A stretch of 64,000 nucleotides of DNA, from assembly GCA_963824225.1 (NCBI GenBank), contig CAWGOF010000003.1, positions 2,046,001-2,110,000 on the forward strand. Direction: 5' to 3'. Shown one piece after another: positions 50,156-59,492 of this stretch (positions within the stretch are counted from its first letter, which is position 1; every line of letters starts with the position of its first letter). Below the pieces are notes generated by a model that worked only from the letters and a program-made list of their open reading frames with translations, did no database searches and had not been told where the DNA came from. The DNA is from CAWGOF01 sp963824225. GTDB taxonomy: Bacteria; Acidobacteriota; Polarisedimenticolia; Polarisedimenticolales; Polarisedimenticolaceae. Both the position numbers and the translations under genes were made by a program.

Positions 50156-53100
50156 ACCGCTGGCTCCGCGGCCGGGCCGCCAGCGGGGAAGACGAGGCGG
50201 AATCGTGTGCCGCGACCGACCTCGCTGCGCACCTCGATCGTGCCGCCATGTGCGTCCATGACGTGCTTGACGAGATACAGCCCGAGGCCGTATCCGCCCT
50301 TGCCCGCGGCGTTCCGGCCGCGGTGGAACTTCCGAAACAGTTGTTCGCGGTCGTCCTCCGGGATGCCCTGTCCGCGGTCCTCGACCTCGCACACGACGCG
50401 GTCTCCTTCGGATCGCACGCGAATGCCGACGTACCTCGCCTCACCGCAGTACTTGGCCGCGTTGTCGACCAGGTTCAGCAGCGCATCGGCGACGGCATCC
50501 GGATCGAAGCGCGTGACCGGCAGGCGCGGCTCCACGACGACCTCGACCTGGAACCCCTGCCGCTGCAGGTACTGGCCGTAGATGCCGAGCGAGTCCCGGA
50601 CGACCGAGGCAAAGTCGCCCGGCTCCAGGTGATAGCGCTTCTCTCCGCGGTCCACACGCGAGAAGTCGAGGACGCGCTCGATGAGCCGGGTGAGGCGATC
50701 GCTTTCGCGGATGATGATCTCGTAGTACGACCGGCGCTCCCCCTCCGAGATCCGCGCGTCGTACTGCAGCGTCTCGCCGTAGAGACGGATGAGCGTCAGC
50801 GGGCTCTTCAGCTCGTGCGAGACGCCGCTCACGAAGTCGGCCTGACGCTGCCGCGCCTCCTCGAGACGCGCGTTGGCCTCGACGAGACTCTGCGTCCGCT
50901 CCCGCACCTGGGCCTGGAGCATCCCCTGTCGTGCCTTGAGGCTCCGTATCCGGACGAGATAGATCGTCCAGGCCGCGATCAGCGCCGCGAGCGCGCAGAG
51001 CGCGTAGAACACCGGCGTCTGACTGAACCGCGGGCGCAGGGCGAACGCGAAGGCTGCCTCTGCGCCGCCCCAGGCTCCGTCGGCGCGCGCGGCGGACACC
51101 TGGAACCGATAGCGTCCCGGCGGGACCTTGGTGTAGTACGCGACACGACGCGCTCCGGCGTCGATCCAGTCGTCGTCGAAACCCTCGAGCCGATACCGGT
51201 ACGCGACGCGGTGCGGGTCGAAGAGGTCGAGGGCGGCGTAATGGAACTCCAGATCGCCCCGGCCCGGAGGGAGCTCACCGCTGCGCCGAGGATCGACCTC
51301 CCGGCGATCGACGAACGCCTGCTCGATGACGATCGGCGGGACGGGCGCTTGCGCTTCGGCGCGTCGGGGATCGAGCCGGACGGCCCCCTTGATCGTGGGA
51401 AACCAGAGCGCCCCGTCGCGCGTCCGCCAGCCGGCGGGCTGGACTCCGCCGTTGCACTCGACGGCTCGCATGCCGTCGGCGCGGCCATAGGCCACCGAGG
51501 TGACCGTCGTCAGCCGGCCCGCCGCGAGATCCTCCAGGTCGGATCCGGCGACGCGGTAGATCCCTTTGTTGCAGGAGAGCCAGAGGCTCCCGCGTCCGTC
51601 GTCCAGGATGCGGTAGACGATGTCGACGGGCAGTCCCTCGCGCCGCCCGAAACAGACGAGACGGTCCCCCTCCAATCGGCAGAGACCGGCGTCCGTCCCG
51701 ACCCACATGCCTCCCCCCGGCGTCTCGAGGAACGAGAGGATGTTGGCCGGGCTTCCATCGGCCTGCCCGACGGGAACGAAGCGGTCGCCCTCGAACCGGT
51801 TCAGCCCGCCGCCGTCGGTGCCGGCCCACAGGGTGCCTCGGGCATCCTCGTAGAGTGACTGCACGTACTCGTGCGACAGCCCCAGGTCTCGGTCGTACCT
51901 CGACCACTGGCCTTCCCTGAGCCTCAGCACTCCGGCGCCGTAGGTGCCGAGCCAAAGACTGCCGTCGCGTCCTTCGGCCAGAGCCCGTACCGGCGCGCGC
52001 GAAGCGGCGTCTCCGGCGCCGACTGCGCGGAACGCGGCGACTGCGCGGAACGCGGCGCCCGCGAGACGGCAGAGGCCGCGCCGGGTCCCGACCCAGAGCG
52101 TGCCGCTCCGGTCCTGGAGGAGCGCGGTGATCGCGTCGTCCGGAAGCCCGTCCTTCGTCGTGAACGTCGTCAGGCGTCCGTCGCGCAGGCGATTCAGGCC
52201 GCCACCGTAGGTTCCGATCCACACCGTCCCTTCGCCGTCCTCCAGGATCGTCGAGGCGATGTCGTACGACAGCCCTTCGGGCGGACCGAACGTCGAGGCC
52301 ACGCCGTCCTTGAGGCGGGCGAGCCCGCCTCCCGCCGTTCCGAACCAGAGACTCCCGTCGGGGTCCTCGTACAGCGTGATGACGTTGTCGTTCGGCAGGC
52401 CGTTGCGAGAGGTCAGCGCTTCGAACCGCCCGTCGCGCATCCGGCAGAGCCCGCCGGTCGTGGCGACCCAGAGCCCTCCGTCCCGGTCCTCGAGGACGGC
52501 GTTCACCCAGTCATGGGGCAGGCCGTCCCGTTTCGTGAACCGCGTGAAGACGTCGCCCTCGAAGCGCGCGAGCCCGCCGTCGGTGCCGGTCCAGAGCGTC
52601 CCGGCCCGATCGACCAGCACGGCGTTGACCTCGTCGTCCGGCAGCCCCTGCCGTGACGTCCAGGTCGTGAATCGCGGCTCCTGGAAACGGGCGAGCCCGC
52701 CGCCGTCCGTGCCGATCCACAGCGAGCCCGTGGAGTCCTGGGCGATCGAGTTGACGCGGTCGTCTGGGAGGCCCTGATGGGTCGTGAACGTGGCGATCCG
52801 GCCGTCCTCGACCCGCACCAGTCCGCCGCCATCGGTGCCGACCCACAGCGCGCCGGATCGGTCTTCGCGGAGCGTCCGGACGGTGTCGCTGGGGAGGCCG
52901 TCCTTCTTGGTCAGGGTCCGAAACGCGCCGCCCTCGAGCGCGGTCAGTCCGCCGCCGTAAGTCCCGATCCACAGCACCCCTCGCCGATCCTCGAGGACCG
53001 CCCAGATGCTGTTGTGTCGGAGCGCCGGAGTGTTCGCGGTGTCGTACACGCGGAACTCCGCGCCGTCGAACCGCACGAGTCCCTCTTCGGTCCCGAACCA

Positions 53101-53295
53101 CAGGAAGCCGTCACGCGTGCGGACGGCGCCGTGAATGGTGTTCTGGGGCAGGCCGTCCTCGGTCCCCCAGACGTCGAGCACGAACTGCGTGAGCGCCTTG
53201 TCCCGATCGAGGGCCAGGACCGCTCCCGATGGGAGCGCGGCCGTGACGATGCAGGCCGCCATCAGTCGCAGCGCGCGGATCGCGGGACCTGACAT
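50152..53295 (-). CDS. Sensor histidine kinase with periplasmic Reg_prop propellers and Y_Y_Y domain
   Basis: The 1047-residue protein has a signal-like N-terminus. About 12-14 Reg_prop repeats of roughly 45 residues follow (e.g. DRSGALWVGTDGGGLVR), forming one or two propellers, then a Y_Y_Y domain near residues 680-760. A membrane helix lies around residues 765-785, then a coiled coil, the HisKA domain with the phosphoacceptor in SHELKSPLTL near residue 826, and the ATPase domain with DNAAKY and GYGLGL. It is like the one-piece hybrid regulators of Bacteroidota but has no receiver or AraC domain; the response regulator is separate. The ligand may be a polysaccharide, as in related systems. 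Confidence 0.92.
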   Translation of the reverse strand: MSGPAIRALRLMAACIVTAALPSGAVLALDRDKALTQFVLDVWGTEDGLPQNTIHGAVRTRDGFLWFGTEEGLVRFDGAEFRVYDTANTPALRHNSIWAVLEDRRGVLWIGTYGGGLTALEGGAFRTLTKKDGLPSDTVRTLREDRSGALWVGTDGGGLVRVEDGRIATFTTHQGLPDDRVNSIAQDSTGSLWIGTDGGGLARFQEPRFTTWTSRQGLPDDEVNAVLVDRAGTLWTGTDGGLARFEGDVFTRFTKRDGLPHDWVNAVLEDRDGGLWVATTGGLCRMRDGRFEALTSRNGLPNDNVITLYEDPDGSLWFGTAGGGLARLKDGVASTFGPPEGLSYDIASTILEDGEGTVWIGTYGGGLNRLRDGRLTTFTTKDGLPDDAITALLQDRSGTLWVGTRRGLCRLAGAAFRAVAAFRAVGAGDAASRAPVRALAEGRDGSLWLGTYGAGVLRLREGQWSRYDRDLGLSHEYVQSLYEDARGTLWAGTDGGGLNRFEGDRFVPVGQADGSPANILSFLETPGGGMWVGTDAGLCRLEGDRLVCFGRREGLPVDIVYRILDDGRGSLWLSCNKGIYRVAGSDLEDLAAGRLTTVTSVAYGRADGMRAVECNGGVQPAGWRTRDGALWFPTIKGAVRLDPRRAEAQAPVPPIVIEQAFVDRREVDPRRSGELPPGRGDLEFHYAALDLFDPHRVAYRYRLEGFDDDWIDAGARRVAYYTKVPPGRYRFQVSAARADGAWGGAEAAFAFALRPRFSQTPVFYALCALAALIAAWTIYLVRIRSLKARQGMLQAQVRERTQSLVEANARLEEARQRQADFVSGVSHELKSPLTLIRLYGETLQYDARISEGERRSYYEIIIRESDRLTRLIERVLDFSRVDRGEKRYHLEPGDFASVVRDSLGIYGQYLQRQGFQVEVVVEPRLPVTRFDPDAVADALLNLVDNAAKYCGEARYVGIRVRSEGDRVVCEVEDRGQGIPEDDREQLFRKFHRGRNAAGKGGYGLGLYLVKHVMDAHGGTIEVRSEVGRGTRFRLVFPAGGPAAEPAV

Positions 53296-53344
53296 CGGAC
53301 CCCCCGGGCCGGCAGCATGCTACTTCCGGCGAAGCGTGCTCGCC

Positions 53345-54982
53345 TCACGCGTGCGTGCCGGGGGCTTCGTACCCCGTCCGCTCTACGTACTCCACGTAGG
53401 AGCCGGGATAGACGTGGGGCTCGGCATCCGTTCCGCTCTCGCCGCCCAGCTCGAGCACGCGCGTCGACAGGCCGCGCAGGAACGCGCGGTCGTGCGAGAC
53501 GAAGATCATGGTGCCCTCGAACATCCCGAGCGACTCGACGAGCATCTGTTTGGTCGCCAGATCCAGGTGGTTCGTCGGCTCGTCGAGGACGAGGAAGTTC
53601 GGCGGATCGAACAGCAGCCGCGCCATCGCCAGGCGCGAGCGCTCGCCACCGGAGAGCGAGCGGACCTTCTTGTCCACGTCGTCCCCGGAGAACTGGAACG
53701 CCCCGGCGAGCGACCGGATCATCCCGACGCCCTCCCGCGGGAAGTCGGCGCTGAGCTGCTCGAAGATGGTCAGGTCCGCGTCCAGCACGTCGAGCGATTG
53801 CTGGGCGAAGTACCCCATCTTGAGGTTGGCGCCCAGACGCACGGAGCCCGAGTCCGGCTCGAGCGCGCCGGCGATGATCCGGAGGAGCGTCGTCTTGCCC
53901 GCCCCGTTTCGGCCCATCACGGCCCATCGCTCTCCACGACGGATCGTCAGGTTCAGGCCGTCGAACACGATGCGGCGGCCATAGGCCTTGCCCAAGTCTT
54001 CGATCACGGCGACCTGATCGCCCGAGCGCGGTGGCTCGCGGAACGAGAACGCCACGACCGTGCGCCGCTTCGGCAGCGTCACCTTCTCGATCTTGTCCAG
54101 GGCCTTGATCCGGCTCTGCACCTGCGAGGCCTTGGCCGCGTGGGTCCGGAAGCGGTCGATGAACCGCTGCTCCTTGGCCAGCATCGACTGCTGGCGCGCG
54201 TACGTGGCCTCGCGGTTCGCGTCGCGCAGCCCGCTCTCGCGCTCGTAGAAATCGTAGTTCCCCGAATACACCGTGATCTCGCCGCCGTCGATCTCCGCGA
54301 TCTTCGTGACCAGGCGATTGAGGAACTCGCGGTCGTGCGAGGTCATCAACAGCGCGCCCTTGAACTCCTTGAGGTAGCTCTCGAGCCAGACGATCGACTC
54401 GATGTCCAGGTGATTGGTCGGCTCGTCCATCAGCAGGACGTCGGGGGCACCGAGCAGCACACGCGCCATCGCCACGCGCATCTTCCACCCGCCCGACAAC
54501 GCGCCAACGTCGCCATCGATCCGCTCGTCGTCGAACCCCAGGCCGTGCAGCACCTCGCGCGCCCGGCTCTCGAGCGCGTAGCCACCCATGTGGTCGTACT
54601 CCTCCTGCACGACGCCGAAGCGCGCGAGGATGGCATCCATCTCACCCGACCGTCCTGGATCCCCCATCGCGTGCTGCAGCGACTCGAGCTCGTGGTGCAG
54701 CTCGCCGATCCGGCCGCTGCCGGCGATCGCCTCGTCGAGCACCGAGCGGCCCGACATCTCCTCCACGTCCTGCCGGAAGTAGCCGATCGTCATGCGCTTC
54801 GGCACCGAGACCTCGCCCTCGTCGGGCGCCTCTTCGCCCACGATCATCCGGAAGATCGTCGTCTTGCCCGCGCCGTTCGGGCCGACGAGGCCCATCCGGT
54901 CGCCGGGGTTGAGCTGAAAGCTGGCCTCGACGAACAGCGCCTGCTTCCCGTACTGCTTGCTGACGGTGTCGAACGAGATCAA
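53345..54982 (-). CDS. ABC-F family ATPase
   Basis: The protein of about 545 residues has two ATP-binding cassettes and no membrane segment. Walker A GPNGAGKTT is near residue 30 and GRNGAGKTT near residue 345. The signatures are LSGGWKMRVAMAR and LSGGERSRLAMARLL, each followed by LMDEPTNHLD or LVLDEPTNHLD; a charged linker separates the cassettes. ABC-F proteins act on ribosomes, in translation or antibiotic resistance. The start is taken as TTG (MISFDTVSKQYG), the usual beginning of the family; an ATG at 55036 would add 18 residues without a good ribosome site. It is 49 bp upstream of the sensor kinase gene. Confidence 0.9.
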   Translation of the reverse strand: MISFDTVSKQYGKQALFVEASFQLNPGDRMGLVGPNGAGKTTIFRMIVGEEAPDEGEVSVPKRMTIGYFRQDVEEMSGRSVLDEAIAGSGRIGELHHELESLQHAMGDPGRSGEMDAILARFGVVQEEYDHMGGYALESRAREVLHGLGFDDERIDGDVGALSGGWKMRVAMARVLLGAPDVLLMDEPTNHLDIESIVWLESYLKEFKGALLMTSHDREFLNRLVTKIAEIDGGEITVYSGNYDFYERESGLRDANREATYARQQSMLAKEQRFIDRFRTHAAKASQVQSRIKALDKIEKVTLPKRRTVVAFSFREPPRSGDQVAVIEDLGKAYGRRIVFDGLNLTIRRGERWAVMGRNGAGKTTLLRIIAGALEPDSGSVRLGANLKMGYFAQQSLDVLDADLTIFEQLSADFPREGVGMIRSLAGAFQFSGDDVDKKVRSLSGGERSRLAMARLLFDPPNFLVLDEPTNHLDLATKQMLVESLGMFEGTMIFVSHDRAFLRGLSTRVLELGGESGTDAEPHVYPGSYVEYVERTGYEAPGTHA

Positions 54983-55155
54983 GGATGGTCCCAGCCAGGG
55001 AAGCGCACGAGAGCAATATACCGTCGTCGCCGTCATCCCTGACAGATTGCAAAGACGGGGGGTATCCGGTCCCGTGACGCATAAAAAATGATCGCCGCCG
55101 GCCCCGATTCCGCGCTAGTGTCCGTGCCACGGGTCGCTCTTTCGGGGAGGAGATC

Positions 55156-57219
55156 ATGAAGAAGTTTCTATCGACGTTGTGCTCGTGTTGTTTGTGTTGC
55201 CTCACGGTCCTGGCGCTCACCGTCACCACCGCCCACTCGAAAGGAGGCCGCTCGAAGGGAGAGTCCTCGGGTGGAGGCTCCGTGTGCATCTGCCACAATC
55301 CACCCGGAAACCCCGATAACGCGCACACCATCTGCATCGGTGCGCCCGCCGTGCGCGCGCACTTGAAGCACGGCGACACGATGGGCGAGTGCCCCGTGTC
55401 GTGCAACGGCAACGACGACTGCGGCGCGGACCAGTTCTGCCAGCGCGACGAGGGCGTGTGTGCCGAGGGCGCGATCGGGGTCTGCACCGACCTCCCGACG
55501 ACTTGTCCTACGACGATCGCGCCGGTCTGCGGCTGCGACGGCAACACCTACGACAACGCCTGTGAAGCAAGCGCGGCCGGCGTCACCATCGCGAGCGAGG
55601 GAGCTTGTCCGACCGGCGCCTGCGGCGGTGACACCGGAGCCACCTGCGAAGACGACCAGTTCTGCAAGATCGAGCCGGGTGTCTGCGACGAGAGCGCCGA
55701 GGGCGTCTGCACCGACATCCCCGCAGCTTGCCCCACGACCTTCGACCCGGTGTGCGGGTGCGACGGGGAGACGTACGCCAACGCATGCGTCGCCGACGGC
55801 GCCGGCGTCAACGTCGCGAGCGCGGGCGAATGCCCAGAGGGAGGAGTGGCGTGCGGCGGTGCGGCGGGTGACACCTGCGCGGACACGGAGTTCTGCAAGC
55901 TCGAGACGGGCGCCTGCTCCCAGGACGCCGAGGGCGTCTGCACCGCTATCCCCGGGGCCTGTCCTGTGAGCTTCATCCCCGTCTGCGGCTGCGACGGCGT
56001 AACCTACAGCAACGAGTGCTTCGCGGCTTCCGCGGGAGCCTCCATCGCGGCGGAAGGTGCGTGCCCGCAAGGCGCAGCGTGCGTCGTCGGCGGAGGGACC
56101 TGCGCCGCAGGGGAGTTCTGCAGGCCCGCCATCGGCGACTGCGCCGCGAGCGCCGAAGGCCACTGCACACCGATTCCCGAAGTTTGTCCTCCTCCTCTGT
56201 CGAACATCCCGGTCTGCGGCTGCGACGGGGTGACCTACGCGAACGCCTGCGCCGCCTTCGCCGCGGGCGTCGGTATCGCCAGCCCGGGAGAGTGCGAAGC
56301 CGATCAGCAAGCCTGCGGTGGAACCGAAGGCGGAACCTGCGGCGAGGGTGAGTTCTGCATTCGCCCGGTGGGAGAGTGCGCCGAAGACGCCGAAGGCGTC
56401 TGCCAGTCGACGCCGGTCGTTTGCACGTCCAACATCGCCCCGGTCTGCGGTTGCGACGGCATCACCTACTCCAACGCCTGCGCGGCCGCCGGGGCAGGAG
56501 TGACGGTCGAGCACGAAGGGGAGTGCGGGGAGCCGGTGGCTTGCGACGGTGCGACCGGAGTCACCTGCCCCGCTGGGCAGTTCTGCAAGCACGCCGACGG
56601 CGCGTGTGGGGCCGAGGTCGAGGGAGTCTGCACGGACACACCGCTGACGTGCGAGCCGATCGACAGTCCAGTGTGCGCGTGCATTGGGGTCGGTTTCCCC
56701 AATGCTTGTTACGCTAACGCTGTCGGGTACAACATCCAAAACACCGGAACGTGCGAGCAGCCGGTCGCCTGCGACGGTGCGACCGGAGTCACCTGTGCCG
56801 ATGGCCAGTTCTGCAAGCACGCCGACGGCGCGTGTGCGGCCGACATCGAGGGAGTCTGCACGGACACGCCGCTGACCTGCGAGCCGGTGGACAGTCCAGT
56901 GTGCACGTGCATTGGGGTCGGTTACCCCAATGCCTGTTACGCTAACGCTGTCGGGCTCAACATCGAAAACACCGGAGCGTGCGTCGATTCGGTCGCCTGC
57001 GACGGTACGACCGGCGTCACGTGCCCCGCTGGCCAGTTCTGCAAGCACGCCGACGGCGCGTGTGCGGCCGACGTCGAGGGAGTCTGCACGGAAACCCCGC
57101 TGACCTGCCCACCGATCGACGATCCAGTGTGCTCGTGCATTGGGGTCGGTTTCCCCAATGCTTGTTTCGCCAACGCTGTCGGGCTCAACATCGAAAACAC
57201 CGGAGCCTGTACACCATAA
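55156..57219 (+). CDS. Secreted protein with eight Kazal-type modules
   Basis: The 687-residue protein has a signal peptide (residues 1-27). An N-terminal domain has VCICHNPPGNPDNAHTIC and HLKHGD, a motif seen in other bacterial secreted proteins. Eight modules of about 72-77 residues follow. Each has a first half with C-x-x-(G/A)-x-FC and C-x-x-x-x-EGVCT, then a Kazal core. The first five cores read PVCGCDGxTYxNAC; the last three read PVCxCIGVGFPNAC or GYPNAC, so the DG-x-TY element is replaced. The modules presumably inhibit extracellular proteases or bind ligands. The ATG has a GGGGAGGAG site; a hairpin follows the stop. Confidence 0.9.
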   Translation: MKKFLSTLCSCCLCCLTVLALTVTTAHSKGGRSKGESSGGGSVCICHNPPGNPDNAHTICIGAPAVRAHLKHGDTMGECPVSCNGNDDCGADQFCQRDEGVCAEGAIGVCTDLPTTCPTTIAPVCGCDGNTYDNACEASAAGVTIASEGACPTGACGGDTGATCEDDQFCKIEPGVCDESAEGVCTDIPAACPTTFDPVCGCDGETYANACVADGAGVNVASAGECPEGGVACGGAAGDTCADTEFCKLETGACSQDAEGVCTAIPGACPVSFIPVCGCDGVTYSNECFAASAGASIAAEGACPQGAACVVGGGTCAAGEFCRPAIGDCAASAEGHCTPIPEVCPPPLSNIPVCGCDGVTYANACAAFAAGVGIASPGECEADQQACGGTEGGTCGEGEFCIRPVGECAEDAEGVCQSTPVVCTSNIAPVCGCDGITYSNACAAAGAGVTVEHEGECGEPVACDGATGVTCPAGQFCKHADGACGAEVEGVCTDTPLTCEPIDSPVCACIGVGFPNACYANAVGYNIQNTGTCEQPVACDGATGVTCADGQFCKHADGACAADIEGVCTDTPLTCEPVDSPVCTCIGVGYPNACYANAVGLNIENTGACVDSVACDGTTGVTCPAGQFCKHADGACAADVEGVCTETPLTCPPIDDPVCSCIGVGFPNACFANAVGLNIENTGACTP
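56536..57219 (+). repeat. Three 228-bp coding repeats (Kazal variant modules)
   Basis: Direct repeats of 228 bp begin at 56536, 56764 and 56992 and are highly alike, with long identical stretches. They encode the last three modules of the Kazal protein, indicating recent tandem duplication. The last copy ends at the stop codon. Confidence 0.9.
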
Positions 57220-57230
57220 CGACTGAGGGT

Positions 57231-57260
57231 CCGGCACCCCGCGTTCTCGCGGGGTGCCGG
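57231..57260. terminator. Hairpin between the Kazal gene and a convergent pseudogene
   Basis: A perfect 13-bp stem (CCGGCACCCCGCG and its complement) with the 4-nt loop TTCT lies 11 bp after the Kazal stop and 18 bp before the convergent stop of the FG-GAP gene. Confidence 0.8.
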
Positions 57261-57278
57261 GTCATCGGCCGGCCTCAC

Positions 57279-58409
57279 TCAGGTGGACGGGGCCTCGGGC
57301 CGGTCGCAGGCACCGATGCCCACCGCCTCGGGCCGACCGCCGTAGCTCCCCTCGTGCAGGCCGCTGTAGCCCACGATGACGAAGTAGAGCCACTGACCGG
57401 GCGGGGACGACGACGGGATCGAACGACGCCGTACCGATCGTGCCCAGGCCGCAGGACGAGCCGGTCCACTGCACGGCGCCTGCGATCGGACCGAGACCGT
57501 AGTACGCCGAGTGCTCGGTCGCCGCACAGGCAACGTCGAACGTCACGTCGATGCTCGACCCGGTGCCTCGAGAGGCTTGCATATCGCCACCGGGGCTGGC
57601 CTCGCCCGGCACGCCCGGACCGGCGTTCCGTCGTCGCACGTCTCGCCCGTGTCCTCCACGCCGTCACCGCAGCGCGCAACCGTGCAGTCCGTACGGCAGG
57701 CGTCGGGCGTGGTGTCGGAGTTCTCGATGCCATCGTCGCACTGCTCGGGTGGCTCGACGAAGCCGTCGCCGCAAGGACATACAAGACGGAACACGTACGC
57801 CGACCCGGAGGCGAGCCTGCCGGATCGTCCCAGACCGCCCCGACGACGCCCGTGTCCCCGCTGATCGACACCGCGGTTCCAAAGCGGTCGTCCGCGGCAC
57901 GATCCGCGGCGGTCAGCTGCTGTACTTGGCCCCAGTTGCCCGCACCCACCGGCGTTGCGCTCGAACACGTAGGCCGATCCGGAATCGCCCAATGGACTGT
58001 CGTCGGTGTAGGCTCCCACGACCAGGGTGTCCCCACTGATCGATACGGAACCCCCGAAGAGGTCCTGCGTCGCCGCATCCGCAGCCGTCAGCTTCTTGAC
58101 CTGGCCCCAGCTCCCCGAGCCCCCGGCGTTGCGCTCGAACACGTAGGCCGATCCGGAATTGGCGCCTCCGACGTCGGTTCCGATGGCGGCGACGACGATT
58201 CGGTCTCCATCGATGGCCACAGCCGTACCGAAAAAGTCTCCGGGTCCGGCATCCGATGCGTTCAGCTTCTTGACCTGGCCCCAGTTGTCGGGGCCCCCTG
58301 CATCGCGCTCGTCGTCATCGTCGTCGGCGCCGACGACGACTGTGTCCCCGCTGATCGCCACCGAAATACCGAAGTCCGCTTCCCCCATCGGATCGGAAGC
58401 AGTTGTCAT
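57279..58409 (-). pseudogene. FG-GAP repeat secreted protein, frameshifted and truncated
   Basis: The family pattern runs through three frames. FG-GAP repeats such as FGISVAISGDTVVVGA and SGSAYVFERNAGG are followed after a frame change near 57945 by WGQVQQLTAADRAADDRFG. The frame changes again near 57815 to SAYVFRLVCPCGDGFVEPPEQCDDG, a Cys-rich repeat of the kind found in myxobacteria. It changes again near 57628 (CDD to NAGPGVPGEASPGG), and near 57402 to GQWLYFVIVGYSG. Three of the four sites are explained by one lost base, and the site near 57945 by one extra base or two lost. The upstream end is cut by the IS21 remnant, so the signal peptide is missing. The product was probably a cell-surface propeller. 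Confidence 0.8.
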
Positions 58410-58418
58410 CGCTACGCC

Positions 58419-59492
58419 TAATTTTCCCCCATGCAGGACGCTAATTTTCCCTCCTTCCCGGCCTGATTAGGAGGGGACGATGGCAGAGCAGGAGGGATCG
58501 CCGATCCTGGACGCGGTGCCGAGCGGCGCCGCGGAGGGCGAGGTGATCACGCAGAACGGCTACGGTGCGGTGCGGACGTTGGCCGAGCAGGCTGTATCGA
58601 AGAAGTCGATCGCACGCCGGCTCGGCTTGGACGTCAAGACGGTGCGGAAGTGGTCGAGGCGGTCCTGGGCACCGGGGAAACGCCAGCCGCGGGGACGGGT
58701 CCTGGACCGCTGGCGCGAGTTTCTCGAGGCTCGCGCGCGCGAGGTCGGGTTCAACGCTGTCGTGCTGGCGCGCGAGCTCGAGGCGAAGGGTTACGCCGGA
58801 TCGTACTCGGCGGTGGCGAAGTACGTGTCGCGCACAGCGAGGGTCGGCTGGAAGAGAAGCTCAAGCTCCTCGTCCAGCCCAAGCTGCTCATCGTCGACGA
58901 GATCGGTTACCTGCCGATCGACCGACTCGGAGCCAACTTGTTCTTCCAACTCGTCTCGCCGCTACGAGCGAGGCGCGATCCTGATCACGTCCAACCAGTC
59001 GCTGACCGTGTGGGGCGAAGTCTTCGGCGACCGCGTGATCGCCACCGCGATCCTCGACCGCCTGCTGCACCACTCGACGATCGTCAACATCAAGGGCGAG
59101 AGCTACCGCTTGAAGGAGAAGCGCAAGGCCGGCCTGCTGACCCGCAGCGAGCCGTTCACGGATCCGGTCCCCAGGTCCGACGGCAGCAAGAACACCCCCA
59201 CCCCAGAGCCCGGCCCCGGTGCCGATCGTTGATCCTGAGCCATCCTGTGACGTCGATTCAAACTGCGCGACCTGTGGATCCTGATGGATCCGTGGAAAAC
59301 GCCAGGAGCTCGTTTTCCACCGATCCTTGGACGGCGCTGCGCCGCCCACAGGCTCCACAGACCCTACAACAACCTCTCCCTCGAGAAGGAGGACCAGGAC
59401 CCCGGAACCGGACGAACCGCGGAAGACATTCAACTTGGCAGGGGGGGAAGATTAACTTCCAGATAGGGGGGAAATTCGGCGTCCTGTTGACA
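58419..59492 (+). mobile_element. Degenerate IS21-family element
   Basis: The element carries fused fragments of the IstA and IstB genes and imperfect terminal repeats. A 36-bp left segment (58419-58454) and the complement of 59442-59477 match at about 26 of 36 positions, with the AATTT-CCC motif repeated twice in each. A TGTCAACAGGACGCC end is also visible just beyond, at 59478-59492. The exact borders are uncertain and no target duplication was found. It separates the FG-GAP remnant from the histidine kinase remnant, which both appear cut by it. Confidence 0.75.
58480..59232 (+). pseudogene. istA/istB: IstA N-terminus fused to IstB C-terminal part, decayed
   Basis: The first 120 residues are an IstA N-terminus with HTH (SKKSIARRLGLDVKTVRKW) and a second helix set (VVLARELEAKGYAGSYSAV). 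At about 58840 the sequence jumps into IstB: EGRLEEKLKLLVQPKLLIVDEIGYLPIDR is found in the next frame. After a further frame change near 58965 the original frame reads RRYERGAILITSNQS and ESYRLKEKRKAGLL, the usual IstB end. So about 1.5 kb covering most of IstA and the Walker A part of IstB has been deleted. The element cannot move by itself. Confidence 0.85.

Noticed and set aside
53345..55036. ATG at 55036 as the start of the ABC-F gene
   Set aside because: It would add 18 residues without family similarity and has an AGGG only 2 bp before the ATG; the TTG at 54982 gives the usual MISFDTVSKQYG beginning. The choice remains uncertain.
56536..57219. 228-bp repeats considered as a mobile or intergenic repeat
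   Set aside because: They coincide exactly with protein modules and stay in frame, so they are duplicated domains.
55168..57237. A 689-codon open frame on the minus strand opposite the Kazal gene
   Set aside because: It mirrors the repeat structure of the plus-strand gene, has no signal peptide or ribosome site, and its residues have no family pattern. The plus strand has a signal peptide and conserved cysteines.
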